A stretch of 64,000 bases of DNA from Fimbriimonas ginsengisoli (GCA_016179045.1 JACOSL010000037.1:1-64000), one strand, 5' to 3'. Shown: positions 8,744 through 18,512, numbered from the stretch's first letter. The notes: a model not told the origin generated them from the sequence alone. Translations and numbers: made by a program.

Positions 8744-9279
8744 TTGCGGTGGCTTCCCTTCCAGATGGTGTCGGGGACGCCAGCCTCAGCATTTGCGACG
8801 CGAGCAACCACGAACAGCCAATCCGAAAGACGATTGAGGAACGCGAGCACGTCGGCCCTCTGCGGGTTGCGGTCGTGAAGCGCGAAAACGGCGCGCTCGG
8901 CTCGGCGGCATACGGCCCGGGCCACATGGAGGTCGGCGGCGAGGGCCGTTCCCCCGGGCAGGATGAAGTTCTTGAGTTGGGGCAAGCCTTGCTCGGCTGC
9001 ATCGATCCAACTTTCCAGGGTTCGGGCCTTGCCGCTCCCCTCAGCCAATCCCGCCAGTTCCGGCGACGCAAGTTGCGCTCCAAGCTCGAACAGCTGGCAT
9101 TGGACTTCCTCGATCTGAGCGGCTAGCGTTTCCCCGGCGTGGGTCCGAACCAGCCCCATCGCCGCGTTCAGTTCGTCCACCTCGCCGATCGCAACGATCC
9201 GAGGGTCGGTTTTAAGCGTTACGGCACCGCCAAACAGGCTGGTCCGGCCCGCATCGCCTTTGCGAGTGTAGATCTTCAT
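8740..9279 (-). CDS. Cob(I)yrinic acid a,c-diamide adenosyltransferase, PduO type
   Basis: 179 residues, the usual length of PduO-type ATP:cob(I)alamin adenosyltransferases. The ATP-binding N-terminus KIYTRKGDAGRTSLFGG and the VDELNAAMGL segment are diagnostic, as is the helical core ending with RAVCRRAERAVFAL and LNRLSDWLFVVAR. It transfers the 5'-deoxyadenosyl group to cob(I)alamin to make coenzyme B12. It is the middle gene of a three-gene minus-strand operon joined by ATGA overlaps on both sides. Confidence 0.95.
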   Translation of the reverse strand: MKIYTRKGDAGRTSLFGGAVTLKTDPRIVAIGEVDELNAAMGLVRTHAGETLAAQIEEVQCQLFELGAQLASPELAGLAEGSGKARTLESWIDAAEQGLPQLKNFILPGGTALAADLHVARAVCRRAERAVFALHDRNPQRADVLAFLNRLSDWLFVVARVANAEAGVPDTIWKGSHRK

Positions 9280-10022
9280 TTGGGAGAGACCAGGACCCTC
9301 CAGGCGAACACGGGCAGGTGCTTGGCCTTATGCCAGCGCTTAGGGTTCGCAACCCGCCAAAGCCACTCCAAGCGAACCCTCTGCACCCAAAGCGGTGCGC
9401 GCTTGGCCTTGCCCGCGAACACGTCGAGCGAACCTCCGACTCCCATCGCGAGCCGCGCTCCGACGATCGCCTTGGCGGCGTGGATGAATTTTTCCTGCCG
9501 GGGGATGCCCATCGCCACGAAAATCATGTCCGGCTTGGCCGCCGCGATCTCGCGGGCCACGATCTCGTCGCTATCGGGCGGGAAATAGCCGTGGCGCGCC
9601 CCGACGATGTTGCACCCCGGGTGGCGCAGCCGCAGTCGCTCGGCAGCCTGCTCCGCCACTCCCGGAGCGGCGCCAAGTAGGAAAATTCGATAGCCCTTGT
9701 CGGCGCTGAAACCGCAAAGCCGGTCCAGTAACTCGACGCCGCTAACGCGCCCCCCGACCGGCTTGCCCTGCCGCTTTGCCGCCCACACTACGCCTTCACT
9801 GTCCGGCGTGACCAAGCTCGCCTCTTCCACGATGCGCCGGTAAACCAGGTCGCGCTGCGCTTGCACGATGCCGCTGGAATCGACGGTGACAACCACATGG
9901 GGGCGGTCTTCCTTCATCATCGCCTCGATGCGGGCGAGCGATTCCTCCATCGAAACGCGGTCGACGGGAACGCCCAGGATTCGAACCCGATGACGGGCCT
10001 TGGTCGATGAGGCGGTGGTCAT
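9276..10022 (-). CDS. WecG/TagA/CpsF family glycosyltransferase
   Basis: 248 residues matching the GT26 family: the opening RILGVPVDRVSMEESLARI, the acceptor/donor region SLVTPDSEGVVWAAK, the Rossmann-like FLLGAAPGVAEQAAERL, then IFVAMGIPRQEKFI and the C-terminal RLEWLWRVANPKRW. Members add N-acetylmannosaminuronic acid or ManNAc to lipid-linked GlcNAc in surface polysaccharide synthesis at the inner membrane. The ATG at 10022 is preceded by GGTTAGAG; the open frame extends further back but lacks support. First gene of the operon, divergent from sdhB. Confidence 0.9.
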   Translation of the reverse strand: MTTASSTKARHRVRILGVPVDRVSMEESLARIEAMMKEDRPHVVVTVDSSGIVQAQRDLVYRRIVEEASLVTPDSEGVVWAAKRQGKPVGGRVSGVELLDRLCGFSADKGYRIFLLGAAPGVAEQAAERLRLRHPGCNIVGARHGYFPPDSDEIVAREIAAAKPDMIFVAMGIPRQEKFIHAAKAIVGARLAMGVGGSLDVFAGKAKRAPLWVQRVRLEWLWRVANPKRWHKAKHLPVFAWRVLVSPK

Positions 10023-10100
10023 CTCTAACCGATGGACGGATTCTACCGGCGGGTGCGTCGCCCAAGGCACGGAAACTCGCGAGAGACGGCGTCCAAAGCG

Positions 10101-10106
10101 TATCAT
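10101..10106 (+). promoter_or_regulatory. Putative -10 upstream of sdhB
   Basis: TATCAT lies eight bases before the ATG at 10115. A GGGAG stretch also falls between them, only three bases from the ATG, so leaderless or SD-led initiation are both possible. Confidence 0.35.
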
Positions 10107-10114
10107 GGGAGTCG

Positions 10115-10885
10115 ATGCCCTCCCTCGTCCGCCTCAAAGTCAGGCGAAAGTCCCACGCCGCTGAGGCCGGACATTGGGAGACCTTCGAGATCCCCTACCA
10201 GGAGAACATGAACGTCATATCGACGCTCATGGAAGTTCGAAAGGCGCCCACGACCGTTGAAGGCAAGACGGTCGCGCCGCCCGCTTGGGAAGCGGCCTGC
10301 CTCGAGGAAGTGTGCGGCTCTTGTACCATGGTGATCAACGGCCATGTGCGGCAGGCGTGCACAGCGCTCGTGGAAGATGTGGCCAGGGCCAAGGGCGACG
10401 CACTGGAAATCAGCCTCGAGCCGATGAGCAAGTTCCCGCTCGTGCGGGACCTGATCGTCGATCGCTCGCGCATGTTCCAGAGCCTTGCCCAGGTTCAGGC
10501 GTGGGTTCCGATCGACGGGTCCTACGATCTCGGCGCGGCCACCGCCCAAGACGATGCCGTTCGGCAGTTTCGATATTCTCTCTCGCGCTGCATGACTTGC
10601 GGCTGCTGCCTGGAGGCCTGCCCCCAATTCAACGACCATTCGCCCTTCATCGGCCCCGCCGCGATCGGCCAGGCGTTACTTTTCAACCGCCACCCGGTCG
10701 GCAAGACCCTCGAGGGCGAGCGTCTGGACGTGCTCAGTTCGGAGCAAGGAGTCACTGGCTGCGGCAACGCCCAGAACTGCGTCAAGGTTTGTCCTAAGGG
10801 CGTGCCCCTCACCCGCGCGATCGCAGAGATCAACCGTGACACCACCCGCCATCGGCTTCGGAAGTGGATTGGCCTGCCCAGCTAG
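10115..10885 (+). CDS. sdhB: Succinate dehydrogenase/fumarate reductase iron-sulfur subunit
   Basis: 256 residues. The N-terminal ferredoxin domain holds the [2Fe-2S] cysteines (C62, C67, C70, C82) and the C-terminal domain holds CMTCGCCLEACP and CGNAQNCVKVCPKG for the other two clusters. It passes electrons from the flavoprotein subunit to quinone. No sdhA or sdhC/D gene lies beside it, so either the complex is encoded at split loci or this belongs to a related enzyme. The ATG at 10115 gives the family N-terminus; upstream codons of the frame lie in the divergent promoter region. Confidence 0.93.
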   Translation: MPSLVRLKVRRKSHAAEAGHWETFEIPYQENMNVISTLMEVRKAPTTVEGKTVAPPAWEAACLEEVCGSCTMVINGHVRQACTALVEDVARAKGDALEISLEPMSKFPLVRDLIVDRSRMFQSLAQVQAWVPIDGSYDLGAATAQDDAVRQFRYSLSRCMTCGCCLEACPQFNDHSPFIGPAAIGQALLFNRHPVGKTLEGERLDVLSSEQGVTGCGNAQNCVKVCPKGVPLTRAIAEINRDTTRHRLRKWIGLPS

Positions 10886-10925
10886 GCCCGGGAACCCGCG
10901 AGGGGCTCTCCTGCATTGCTTGGTG

Positions 10926-12866
10926 ATGATGCTCCGCGCTTCGCGATGCGTTCTGCCGATCCTCGGCGCCCTTGTCGGCGCGCTTGGTTGGGCGCAACCC
11001 CAGAACGTACCGCCGAAGGTGAGCGTCGCCTTGGCGACAACCAAGGTAAAGCCCCGCGCCGTTGCCACAGGAGTGGCGAAGATTACGTTCGCCCCCGGTT
11101 TGCACGGCTACCAGAACCCGCCGAGCGAGTCCTATCTGATACCGGTCGGGCTAAAGATCGATCCGCCGTTTACGTTGGCTGGGGTCAAGTATCCGGCCGG
11201 GGTCGATGCCACGGTGGGAGGCGCGGATAAACCGGTGAAGACCTACTCGGGCACGATCGCTATCCCCTTCTCATTCCGAGCCCCGCAGTCGGGTGGCAAA
11301 CAGCCGCTTAGACTCCGCGTCACCTACCAACAGTGCGACGAGACGACTTGCTACCCACCTTCAGAGGTTTCGGCGGTCACCATCGTCGAAGTGGCGGCCG
11401 GCGTTTTAACCGCGCCAGTCCCGAACCAACCGCCGCTGCTAGTGAAACCGGTCCGGGTTCCAGCGAAGCTACAAGGGCCGCCAACACCAGCCAAGGGCTC
11501 GTCCAAGCAGAGCCAGACGGCGCCGTCACCCTCAGTCGTTAACCCCAGCCCGACGACCTACGCAGCTGTGGCAGCCACCACGACGCCCACACAACCTGCA
11601 CCGGAACGCGAGGGACTCGCAGGCTGGATCAAGCACGCATTCGGCAGCGGCAACTTCTGGCTGATCGTGCCGCTGCTGTTCCTCGCCGGTCTCGCGATCA
11701 ACCTCACTCCTTGCGTGTATCCGATGGTGCCGATCACGCTCAGCTTCTTCGCCAATCAGGCCCACGGAAGCCGGGCGACGCGACTCGGCCTTGGCTTCAT
11801 GTACCTGCTGGGTATCGCCCTGATGTACGGCACGCTCGGCGGGGTTGCCGCCAGCCTGGGGGCCACGTTCGGCAACCTGTTCGAGAGCCGCTGGTTCTCG
11901 ATCGGCCTTGGGGCGCTCATGATCGGCCTCGCCCTGTCCATGTTCGACCTCTATCAGATCGGCATCCCCGCGCCTCTTGCGAGGCAACTTAAGGGCAGGA
12001 GCGGAGCGGTCGGCGCGCTGATCATGGGGCTGCTCGTAGGGGTGGCCGCCGCCCCGTGTGCGGGGCCGCTCATAGTAGCGATCCTCGCCGAGATCGCGCG
12101 CCTGCGCAGCGCCGCGCTCGGCACCGCCCTCTTCGTCGCGGTCGGGCTCGGGCTCGGATTGCCGTACATGCTGCTCGGGGCGCTCTCTTCCGGCGCGAAG
12201 TCGCTTCCCAAGGCGGGCGGATGGATGAAGACCCTCAAGGCCCTTCTCGGGCTCGTCGTCATCGGAGTCGGCCTGAACTACCTGCTCCTTGCGTTCCAGC
12301 GCAACCTGGGCGATGCAGCCATTTCCTGGGTCTGGGTTGGCTTCTATGCAGTTTGCGGGCTATACCTCTTGGTCGAGCATGGCGCGGAAGGCCGCGCGGC
12401 GTGGGCTCTCAAAGGGGTGGCTCTTCTCGCTTTGGGAGGCTTGATCGGCGGCTCGTACCAATCGATACAGCAGAGACAAGCGGATACCCTGATCGGCCCG
12501 GGGGCGCGCCAGATCGCCTGGCAGCCCTTCACACCCGAGAGCTTCGAGGCGGCCAAGAAGAGCGGCAAGCCCATCGTCGTCGACGGCTCCGCCAACTGGT
12601 GCGTGCAGTGCAGGGAGCTTGACGAGCGGGTCTTCCTGCGGCCCGAAGCGGTTGCGGCGATGCAGAATGTGGTCACCCTGCGCATCGACTGGAGCACGGG
12701 CGTCGATCCCGCCTACGAAGTCTGGACTGCTAAGCTATTCGGCATCAAGGGCCTGCCCCACGTCGAAATCCTGAAACCGGGCGGCGAGCGCAGCGAGGCG
12801 CGCGATACGCTCGACAGCCCCGACGATCTCATCGCCGCCTTGCGGCGGGCGGGGGCGGCGCTTTGA
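10926..12866 (+). CDS. dsbD: DsbD-like thiol:disulfide interchange protein
   Basis: 646 residues in the three-domain DsbD order: signal peptide and N-terminal periplasmic domain with a redox Cys pair (CDETTC, about residues 135-140), a Pro/Thr-rich linker, an eight-helix CcdA-like membrane domain with the paired cysteines of NLTPCVYPM and AAPCAGPL, and a C-terminal thioredoxin domain with WCVQC. It carries reducing power from cytoplasmic thioredoxin to the periplasm. GTG at 10923, ATG at 10926 or ATG at 10929 could each start it. It is coupled to kdsA by a TTGA overlap. Confidence 0.93.
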   Translation: MMLRASRCVLPILGALVGALGWAQPQNVPPKVSVALATTKVKPRAVATGVAKITFAPGLHGYQNPPSESYLIPVGLKIDPPFTLAGVKYPAGVDATVGGADKPVKTYSGTIAIPFSFRAPQSGGKQPLRLRVTYQQCDETTCYPPSEVSAVTIVEVAAGVLTAPVPNQPPLLVKPVRVPAKLQGPPTPAKGSSKQSQTAPSPSVVNPSPTTYAAVAATTTPTQPAPEREGLAGWIKHAFGSGNFWLIVPLLFLAGLAINLTPCVYPMVPITLSFFANQAHGSRATRLGLGFMYLLGIALMYGTLGGVAASLGATFGNLFESRWFSIGLGALMIGLALSMFDLYQIGIPAPLARQLKGRSGAVGALIMGLLVGVAAAPCAGPLIVAILAEIARLRSAALGTALFVAVGLGLGLPYMLLGALSSGAKSLPKAGGWMKTLKALLGLVVIGVGLNYLLLAFQRNLGDAAISWVWVGFYAVCGLYLLVEHGAEGRAAWALKGVALLALGGLIGGSYQSIQQRQADTLIGPGARQIAWQPFTPESFEAAKKSGKPIVVDGSANWCVQCRELDERVFLRPEAVAAMQNVVTLRIDWSTGVDPAYEVWTAKLFGIKGLPHVEILKPGGERSEARDTLDSPDDLIAALRRAGAAL

Positions 12867-13675
12867 CCCCATTTGACGTCGGCGGCGTGCGCATAGGCGA
12901 TGGGCGACTATGCGTCATCGCGGGCCCCTGCCTAGCCGAATCCACCGAACTGTGCTTAGAGGTCGCAGGCGCGTTGAAAGCCCTATGCGCCGAGCTCGGT
13001 CTCGGCTACATCTTCAAGGCTTCGTTCGACAAGGCGAACAGGACGTCGGCTGCGAGCGTGCGCGGTGCCGGGCTCGACGCCGGCGTCGCCGCGCTGAAGG
13101 CGGTGCGCGATTCGATCGGCGTTCCTGTCACCACCGATATCCACACCGCCGATCAAGCCTCGGTGGTGGCTGAGACTGTGGACCTCCTGCAGATTCCCGC
13201 ATTCCTCTGCCGCCAGACCGATCTGCTCGAGGCCGCCGCCCGCACCGGCCGGCCGGTGAACGTCAAGAAGGGCCAATTCCTCGCCCCCCACGACACGAAG
13301 AACATCGTGGACAAGTTGCGCGGGTTCGGCGCTGCGGGCATCATGCTCACCGAGCGCGGCACCACCTTTGGCTACAACGCGCTCGTGGTCGATATGCCCG
13401 GGCTCGAGATCATGCGCTCGTTCGGCGTGCCCGTTTGCTTCGACGCAACCCATTCCGCCCAGCGGCCCGGCGGCGCGGGCACGGCTAGCGGCGTTCGCGA
13501 ATCGATCCCCGCGATGGCGCGGGCAGCGACGGCCGTTGGGATCGACGCCCTGTTCCTCGAAGTTCATCCCCAACCGGAGAAGGCTGCCTCCGATGCCGCC
13601 ACCCAGTGGCCTCTCGCGCGGGCTCGGGAGCTGCTCGAACAGATTCGCGCGATCGACCAAGCGCGGCGTCGTTAG
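12863..13675 (+). CDS. kdsA: 3-deoxy-8-phosphooctulonate synthase
   Basis: 270 residues with the KdsA landmarks [53 protein letters not shown] and [12 protein letters not shown]. It condenses phosphoenolpyruvate and arabinose-5-phosphate to KDO-8-phosphate for lipopolysaccharide, so an outer membrane with KDO is expected. Start is TTG at 12863, inside the stop of the dsbD-like gene, which is translational coupling. No other LPS gene is adjacent. Confidence 0.96.
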   Translation: MTPFDVGGVRIGDGRLCVIAGPCLAESTELCLEVAGALKALCAELGLGYIFKASFDKANRTSAASVRGAGLDAGVAALKAVRDSIGVPVTTDIHTADQASVVAETVDLLQIPAFLCRQTDLLEAAARTGRPVNVKKGQFLAPHDTKNIVDKLRGFGAAGIMLTERGTTFGYNALVVDMPGLEIMRSFGVPVCFDATHSAQRPGGAGTASGVRESIPAMARAATAVGIDALFLEVHPQPEKAASDAATQWPLARARELLEQIRAIDQARRR

Positions 13676-13787
13676 AAATCGCCTCAACTCTGCCCCGGTG
13701 GACGTAGCGGACTGCCCAGATCGTGAATGTATACTAAACTGTCAAGATTCGACTCGCGCCTCTGAGCGGGCCTCGAACGGAACTCCT

Positions 13788-14477
13788 ATGAAGAAGGGCT
13801 TCACCCTCATCGAACTCCTCGTCGTCATCGCGATCATCGCGATTCTCGCCGCGATCCTCTTCCCTGTATTCGCCCGTGCCAAGAGCGCGGGCAAACGCGT
13901 TTCCTGCTTCAACGGCCTCCGTCAGATCGGCCTTGCCGCCCAACTTTACGGCGCCGACTACGACGATCAAGTCGTGCCCACCGAGCTGGGGAGCGCTCCG
14001 GAGGTGTTTTGGGGCGATACGCTTTCTAATTACACGGGCGGCCCATTGAGCCTTCGATGCTCGGAAGAGGGCATTGCGCCTTCCATATCCGGCCCCCAGC
14101 AAGGTTTCCCGGCGGGGATCATCCAGGAGTGGTCGTACCAGTACGCGATCAACGACGTGAAAGATGCAACCGGGAACCACGCGGGCGCCTCGTTCAACCG
14201 ATTCGCCCAAATGACCTCGACGTCGGACACGATCCTGATCGTCGACGGCTGGCCGCTAGGCGCCGCGCCTCTTAGCGGCGAGGAGCGACACGAGATGGGG
14301 TGGCTCGTCGGCTCGCGCGATTCGGCCCACATCGACACCGACGATGGCAAGCCGCGCCATCTGGGAACCTTCAACATCGTGTTTTGCGATTCGCACGTCG
14401 GCAACAGGAGACGTGAGCTTCGTGCGGGCGTGTGGGCTGGCGGCACCGCCGATGCGGCGTGGCTTGCCAATCCTTAG
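13788..14477 (+). CDS. Prepilin-type secreted protein with H-X9-D-type tail
   Basis: 229 residues. The N-terminus [19 protein letters not shown] is a type IV prepilin/pseudopilin leader, cut after Gly with a hydrophobic helix behind. The C-terminus [14 protein letters not shown] resembles the H-x9-D-G motif of DUF1559-type proteins that are expanded in Planctomycetes and Armatimonadetes. Such proteins are exported and their roles are unknown. ATG at 13788 is set by the leader. TATACT at 13730-13735 is a possible -10. Its last codons overlap the convergent lipoate ligase gene by four bases. Confidence 0.9.
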   Translation: MKKGFTLIELLVVIAIIAILAAILFPVFARAKSAGKRVSCFNGLRQIGLAAQLYGADYDDQVVPTELGSAPEVFWGDTLSNYTGGPLSLRCSEEGIAPSISGPQQGFPAGIIQEWSYQYAINDVKDATGNHAGASFNRFAQMTSTSDTILIVDGWPLGAAPLSGEERHEMGWLVGSRDSAHIDTDDGKPRHLGTFNIVFCDSHVGNRRRELRAGVWAGGTADAAWLANP

Positions 14478-15310
14478 GCGTCGCGCCGGTCAAGGGCACC
14501 GTGCAGCTCGGTCGCGAAGTTGCACGAATCCCAAGCAATCCAGGCCACGCTAGCGCTAGCCCCGCGGATGATCGTCTTCGGATCCACCAGCGGCGGCCGG
14601 GCCGGGATGCTCGCCTGGACGAGCACCGCGCGCTGGGTCAAGCGCAAGGCGCAGCCGCACACCTTGAGGCCGGTGCGCTCGTCCACGATGTCGTTTGGCG
14701 AGGTGTGGGCGAAGCAGTCGGCGGTCCTTGCCGTCTTTCCAGTCCCGAGTCCCCGCTGCTCCGCAAGAACGGCGGGCAAGCCGCACGCGCGGAGTGCCTC
14801 CACGATCGGGCGCGCCACCGCCGCGTAAGCGAGGCGCAAAGCCCTCGGCGCGCCCTGCAGGCCGAGCGTAGCGAGCGGGACGGCGAGGCCGACGGTCACG
14901 TCGTGGCCGTGGAGCACCGCCTTGCCCCCGGTCGGGCGCATGACCCAATTCGTTTCGGAGGGGTTGAGGAGGTCGCGTTCGGCGGACTGAAATCGCCCGA
15001 GCGACACCCAAACCCCATCCCAGCCGTACACGCGGCAACCCGGCTGGCCCGCCTCGGCTTGGACAAGCAACTCGGCGTCGCGCGCCATATTGGTCGGGCC
15101 ATCGAACGCCCGGTCAGAGGCGAAGGACCACGCTTTGCCCTCCCCTTGCCCGAGGGGGAGGGTCTGTGAGCGGAGCGAACAGGGGTGGAGGTCAAGGTTC
15201 CCCCTCAATGTCACAAGCACCTCCATCCGCCCCGACTCGTCGGGGCGCCTTCCCCCTGCGCGGCAAGGGGAAGGCTCTCGAAAAGGGGACCGCTCACGCT
15301 TCCACGGCAT
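14474..15310 (-). CDS. Lipoate-protein ligase family protein, repeat-derived N-terminus
   Basis: The core from about 15125 downward is a biotin/lipoate ligase fold: [27 protein letters not shown], and the [21 protein letters not shown] pocket. It attaches lipoate or octanoate to a lysine, very likely on the adjacent H protein. No usable start exists just ahead of the conserved block; the frame stays open through a family B repeat (15138-15274) to ATG 15310, giving 278 residues with about 60 unusual ones first. The alternative ATG at 15088 (204 residues) would cut into the conserved block. Terminal gene of the glycine cleavage operon. Confidence 0.75.
   Translation of the reverse strand: MPWKRERSPFREPSPCRAGGRRPDESGRMEVLVTLRGNLDLHPCSLRSQTLPLGQGEGKAWSFASDRAFDGPTNMARDAELLVQAEAGQPGCRVYGWDGVWVSLGRFQSAERDLLNPSETNWVMRPTGGKAVLHGHDVTVGLAVPLATLGLQGAPRALRLAYAAVARPIVEALRACGLPAVLAEQRGLGTGKTARTADCFAHTSPNDIVDERTGLKVCGCALRLTQRAVLVQASIPARPPLVDPKTIIRGASASVAWIAWDSCNFATELHGALDRRDA
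15138..15274 (-). repeat. Family B intergenic repeat, copy inside lipoate ligase frame
   Basis: Blocks GGTGGAGG, CACCTCCATCCG and CTTCCCCCTGC...GCAAGGGGAAG match the second half of the family B copies at 42952-43140 and elsewhere. It covers the region where the lipoate ligase gene should start. Confidence 0.6.
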
Positions 15311-16793
15311 GCCGGGCAGGAGGCCGCCAGCGCACGTCCAGGTTCTTCACCGCCGCCGTCTCGTCAAGCCTCCCCACGATCTGGGTCGTGGGCGCATTTC
15401 GAAGCAACTCCGGATTCGACCGAGCCTCCGCGCAAATGGCGATCATCGCATCGCAAAACGCATCGAGCGTCTCCTTCGTCTCTGTCTCGGTGGGCTCGAT
15501 CATGATTGCCTCGTGCACGATCAGCGGGAAGTAGTTGGTGGGCGGGTGGAAGCCGTAGTCGATCAGCCGCTTGCTGATATCGAGCGCGCGCAGCCCGGTT
15601 TCCTTCTTGATCGGCTCCGCCGTCAGCACGCACTCGTGCATGCAGGGCCGGTCGTAGGCTGGAGGCAGCACCGCCCGCAGACGCTCCATCACATAGTTGG
15701 CGTTCAGCACCGCATGGCGGGCGATGTCGGCCATCTTCTCGCGCCCAAAAGCGCGCAGGTAGGTGTACGCGCGGACCTCCATCAGGAACTGACCGTAGTA
15801 AGCCGACACCCGCCCGATCGACAGGGGCCGGTGCGCATCCAACTCCACGCTGCCATCCGCGCGTCGCCGAACGACCGGGGTGGGCACGAACGCCTCCAAA
15901 TGCTTCTGCAAACCTATCGCCCCGCAGCCTGGGCCGCCGCCGCCGTGGGGAGTGCTGAACGTCTTATGCAAGTTCAGGTGCATGCAGTCGAAGCCGTGGT
16001 CGGCCGGGCGAGTCATGCCCACCATTGCATTCATGTTCGCGCCATCGCAAAACACCTGGCCGCCCGCCTCGTGCACCATCCGGCACACCTCGACGATGTT
16101 CGCCTCGAAGAGGCCCAGCGTCGATGGGTTTGTGAGCATGAGGGCGGCGACGGTGTCGTCGAGCGCCTCGCGCAGCGCGGCAAGGTCGGTGTTTCCGTCC
16201 GGATCGGTGGGCACCGAGCGGACGGAGTAGCCACAGCGCGCCGCCGATGCCGGATTGGTGCCGTGGGCCGAATCGGGCACAAGCACGACCTTGCGCTTAC
16301 CACCCTCCCCGCGCGAGTCGTGGTACGCCTTGATCAGCATGAGGCAGGCCATCTCACCGTGCGCGCCCGCGAGCGGTTGCAGCGTGATGTGGTCGAAGCC
16401 GGTGATGGCGCAGAGCATATCCTGCACTCCGGCGAGGATTTCGAGCGCGCCCGGAATCGTGGCGGGCGGCTGCATCGGGTGCAGCCGCGCGAATCCAGGG
16501 TGTGAGGCGGTGCGCTCGTTCACCCTCGGGTTGTATTTCATCGAGCACGACCCGAGGGGATAGAAGCCGGTGTCGATCCCGTAGTTGACGTGGCTGAGAT
16601 TGGTGAAATGCCGCACCACTTCGAGTTCGCCCACCTCGGGCAGGTGCAATTCGGCGCGAAGCGAGCCCATCGCCGCTTTCAGGTCCACCTCAGGGGTGTC
16701 GGCGACCGGCGCGTTGCAGCCCATCCGGCCCTCGCGCGACTTCTCGAAGATCAGCCGGGGCACGGGAACCGTCTTGCGACGCCCAGGGGTCAT
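15294..16793 (-). CDS. gcvPB: Glycine dehydrogenase (decarboxylating) subunit 2
   Basis: 499 residues. The PLP lysine is K277 in LNLHKTFSTPHGGGGPG, and the conserved HFTNLSHVNYGIDTGFYPLG and GSCSMKYNPR blocks lie ahead of it. With subunit 1 it forms the P protein, which decarboxylates glycine and loads the aminomethyl group on lipoyl-GcvH. ATG 16793 overlaps the gcvPA stop by four bases (ATGA). The frame reads further back but only inside gcvPA. Confidence 0.97.
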   Translation of the reverse strand: MTPGRRKTVPVPRLIFEKSREGRMGCNAPVADTPEVDLKAAMGSLRAELHLPEVGELEVVRHFTNLSHVNYGIDTGFYPLGSCSMKYNPRVNERTASHPGFARLHPMQPPATIPGALEILAGVQDMLCAITGFDHITLQPLAGAHGEMACLMLIKAYHDSRGEGGKRKVVLVPDSAHGTNPASAARCGYSVRSVPTDPDGNTDLAALREALDDTVAALMLTNPSTLGLFEANIVEVCRMVHEAGGQVFCDGANMNAMVGMTRPADHGFDCMHLNLHKTFSTPHGGGGPGCGAIGLQKHLEAFVPTPVVRRRADGSVELDAHRPLSIGRVSAYYGQFLMEVRAYTYLRAFGREKMADIARHAVLNANYVMERLRAVLPPAYDRPCMHECVLTAEPIKKETGLRALDISKRLIDYGFHPPTNYFPLIVHEAIMIEPTETETKETLDAFCDAMIAICAEARSNPELLRNAPTTQIVGRLDETAAVKNLDVRWRPPARHAVEA

Positions 16794-18127
16794 GCCAGCA
16801 CCTCCTTCAGCGCCGCCGCGTAGTGATCGATCTGGGCCTTCGTCCGCACCTCCGTGACCGCCACGAGCAGGCAGTTGGCGAGTCGAGCGTCGTAGGCGCC
16901 CAGAGGAAGCCCGGCGAGGATGTCGCGCTCGAGCAGCCGGTCGCGCACTGCTTCGGCATCCTTCGGCAACTCGAGTACAAACTCGCAAAACACCTTCCCG
17001 CCTGGGAAGCGCAGCTTCCCGCCAGCCTCGGCGAGCGCCTTGATCGCGTACTGCGTGTTGCGGACGCTCCCCTCCGCAACCTGACGCAGGCCGTTCTTAC
17101 CCAGTGCGCAAAGCGCGATCGTGGTCGCGAGCGCCATCAGCGCCTCGTTCGTGCAGATGTTCGAGGTCGCCTTCTCGCGGCGGATGTCCTGCTCACGCGT
17201 GCGCAGGGTCATAACATAGCCCGGGTTGCCGTCGTGGTCGCTCGTTCGCCCCACGATCCGGCCCGGAATGCGCCTCACGTGCTCTTGGCGACATGTGAAG
17301 AGCCCAACGAGCGGCCCGCCCAGGCCCATCGGCACTCCGATCGGCTGCCCTTCGCCCACCACGATGTCGGCTCCATATTCGCCGGGAGGCTTCACCAGCG
17401 CCATAGCGACCGGATCGGCGCTCACCACCATGAGCGAGCCCGCCCGGTCGGCCGCGCTGCGCACCGCGGCCAAGTCTTCGAGGACGCCGTAGAAATTGGG
17501 GTGCTGAACCAGAATCGCGGCCGCGTCTTCCCCGACTCCCGACCAGCCCTCGGTTACGCCATCCGGCGCGGGCAGGGTTTCCACCTGCAGGTCCATCGCC
17601 CAGCAGTAGGTTTCCAGCACTTGGCGGTAGTGGGGATGGATCGCCGCGCTGGCGTAGATCTTATGGCGGCCCTTGACCCCGCTCGCGAGGATCGCCGCCT
17701 CCGCGAGCGCGGTGGCCCCGTCGTACATCGAGGCGTTCGCCACGTCCATCCCGTACAGCTCGGCGATCATCGATTGGAATTCGTAGATCGTCTGCAGGAA
17801 GCCCTGCGACAGCTCCGGCTGGTATGGCGTGTAGGCGGTGAGGAATTCGCCCCGCGAGATCAGCGCCCCCACGAGCGCGGGCGTGTAGCGATCATAAATC
17901 CCCGCGCCGAGGAAGCAATCGAGCACCCCCATGTGGCGGTTGGAACGCGCCAGGTCGGCCAGATGATCGATCAGCCGCGCCTCGTCGAGCGCGGGGGGCA
18001 GGTCGAGCGAGCCGGGCGCGACGCGCAGCCCGGCGGGAATCTCGCGAAACAGATGATCGATGGAGGGAGCGCCGATGGTCGCCAGCATCTCGCGGCGGTC
18101 AGCGTCGGTGTGCGGAATGTAGGGCAT
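16790..18127 (-). CDS. gcvPA: Glycine dehydrogenase (decarboxylating) subunit 1
   Basis: 445 residues, normal for the split-type subunit. It opens with YIPHTDADRREMLATIG, as family members do, and contains FLGAGIYDRYTPALV, TAYTPYQPELSQG and NASMYDGATALAEA. It pairs with GcvPB as a heterotetramer. It begins seven bases after the gcvH stop on the same strand. Confidence 0.97.
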   Translation of the reverse strand: MPYIPHTDADRREMLATIGAPSIDHLFREIPAGLRVAPGSLDLPPALDEARLIDHLADLARSNRHMGVLDCFLGAGIYDRYTPALVGALISRGEFLTAYTPYQPELSQGFLQTIYEFQSMIAELYGMDVANASMYDGATALAEAAILASGVKGRHKIYASAAIHPHYRQVLETYCWAMDLQVETLPAPDGVTEGWSGVGEDAAAILVQHPNFYGVLEDLAAVRSAADRAGSLMVVSADPVAMALVKPPGEYGADIVVGEGQPIGVPMGLGGPLVGLFTCRQEHVRRIPGRIVGRTSDHDGNPGYVMTLRTREQDIRREKATSNICTNEALMALATTIALCALGKNGLRQVAEGSVRNTQYAIKALAEAGGKLRFPGGKVFCEFVLELPKDAEAVRDRLLERDILAGLPLGAYDARLANCLLVAVTEVRTKAQIDHYAAALKEVLA

Positions 18128-18134
18128 CGAAGGG

Positions 18135-18512
18135 TTAGGCCAGGAGCGCCGCGTAGGCGGCGGAATCGAGCAACGCGGATACGGCGGCAGGGTCGCTGAG
18201 CCGAATCTTCACCAGATAGCCCTTGCCGTAGGGGTCGGTGTTGAGCAGCTCGGACTGCGCCCCAAGCGCCCCATTCACGTCCACCACCTCCCCGCTCACC
18301 GGGGCGTACACGTCGGAGACCGTCTTCACCGATTCCACGCTGCCGAAGCTATCGCCTTCACGAACAGCCCGCCCCGGGGTGGGGAGTTCCACGTAGACGA
18401 TGTCGCCCAGCTCGGACTGGGCGTAGTCGGTGATGCCGACGGTGGCGGTGTCGCCGTCCAGGCGCACCCATTCGTGGGTCTTGGTGTATTTGAGGTCGTG
18501 GGGGACGTTCAC
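18135..18512 (-). CDS. gcvH: Glycine cleavage system H protein
   Basis: 125 residues with the lipoyl domain; the lipoylated lysine is K63 in SVESVKTVSDVYAPVSG. It shuttles the aminomethyl intermediate between the P and T proteins. First gene of gcvH-gcvPA-gcvPB-lipoate ligase. The T protein gene is not in the window. Start is GTG at 18512, with CAGGAG about 15 bases upstream. Confidence 0.97.
   Translation of the reverse strand: MNVPHDLKYTKTHEWVRLDGDTATVGITDYAQSELGDIVYVELPTPGRAVREGDSFGSVESVKTVSDVYAPVSGEVVDVNGALGAQSELLNTDPYGKGYLVKIRLSDPAAVSALLDSAAYAALLA

Noticed and set aside
13368-13787. Extended start for the prepilin-like gene
   Set aside because: The class III signal must be N-terminal, and the extension is antisense-like read of kdsA.
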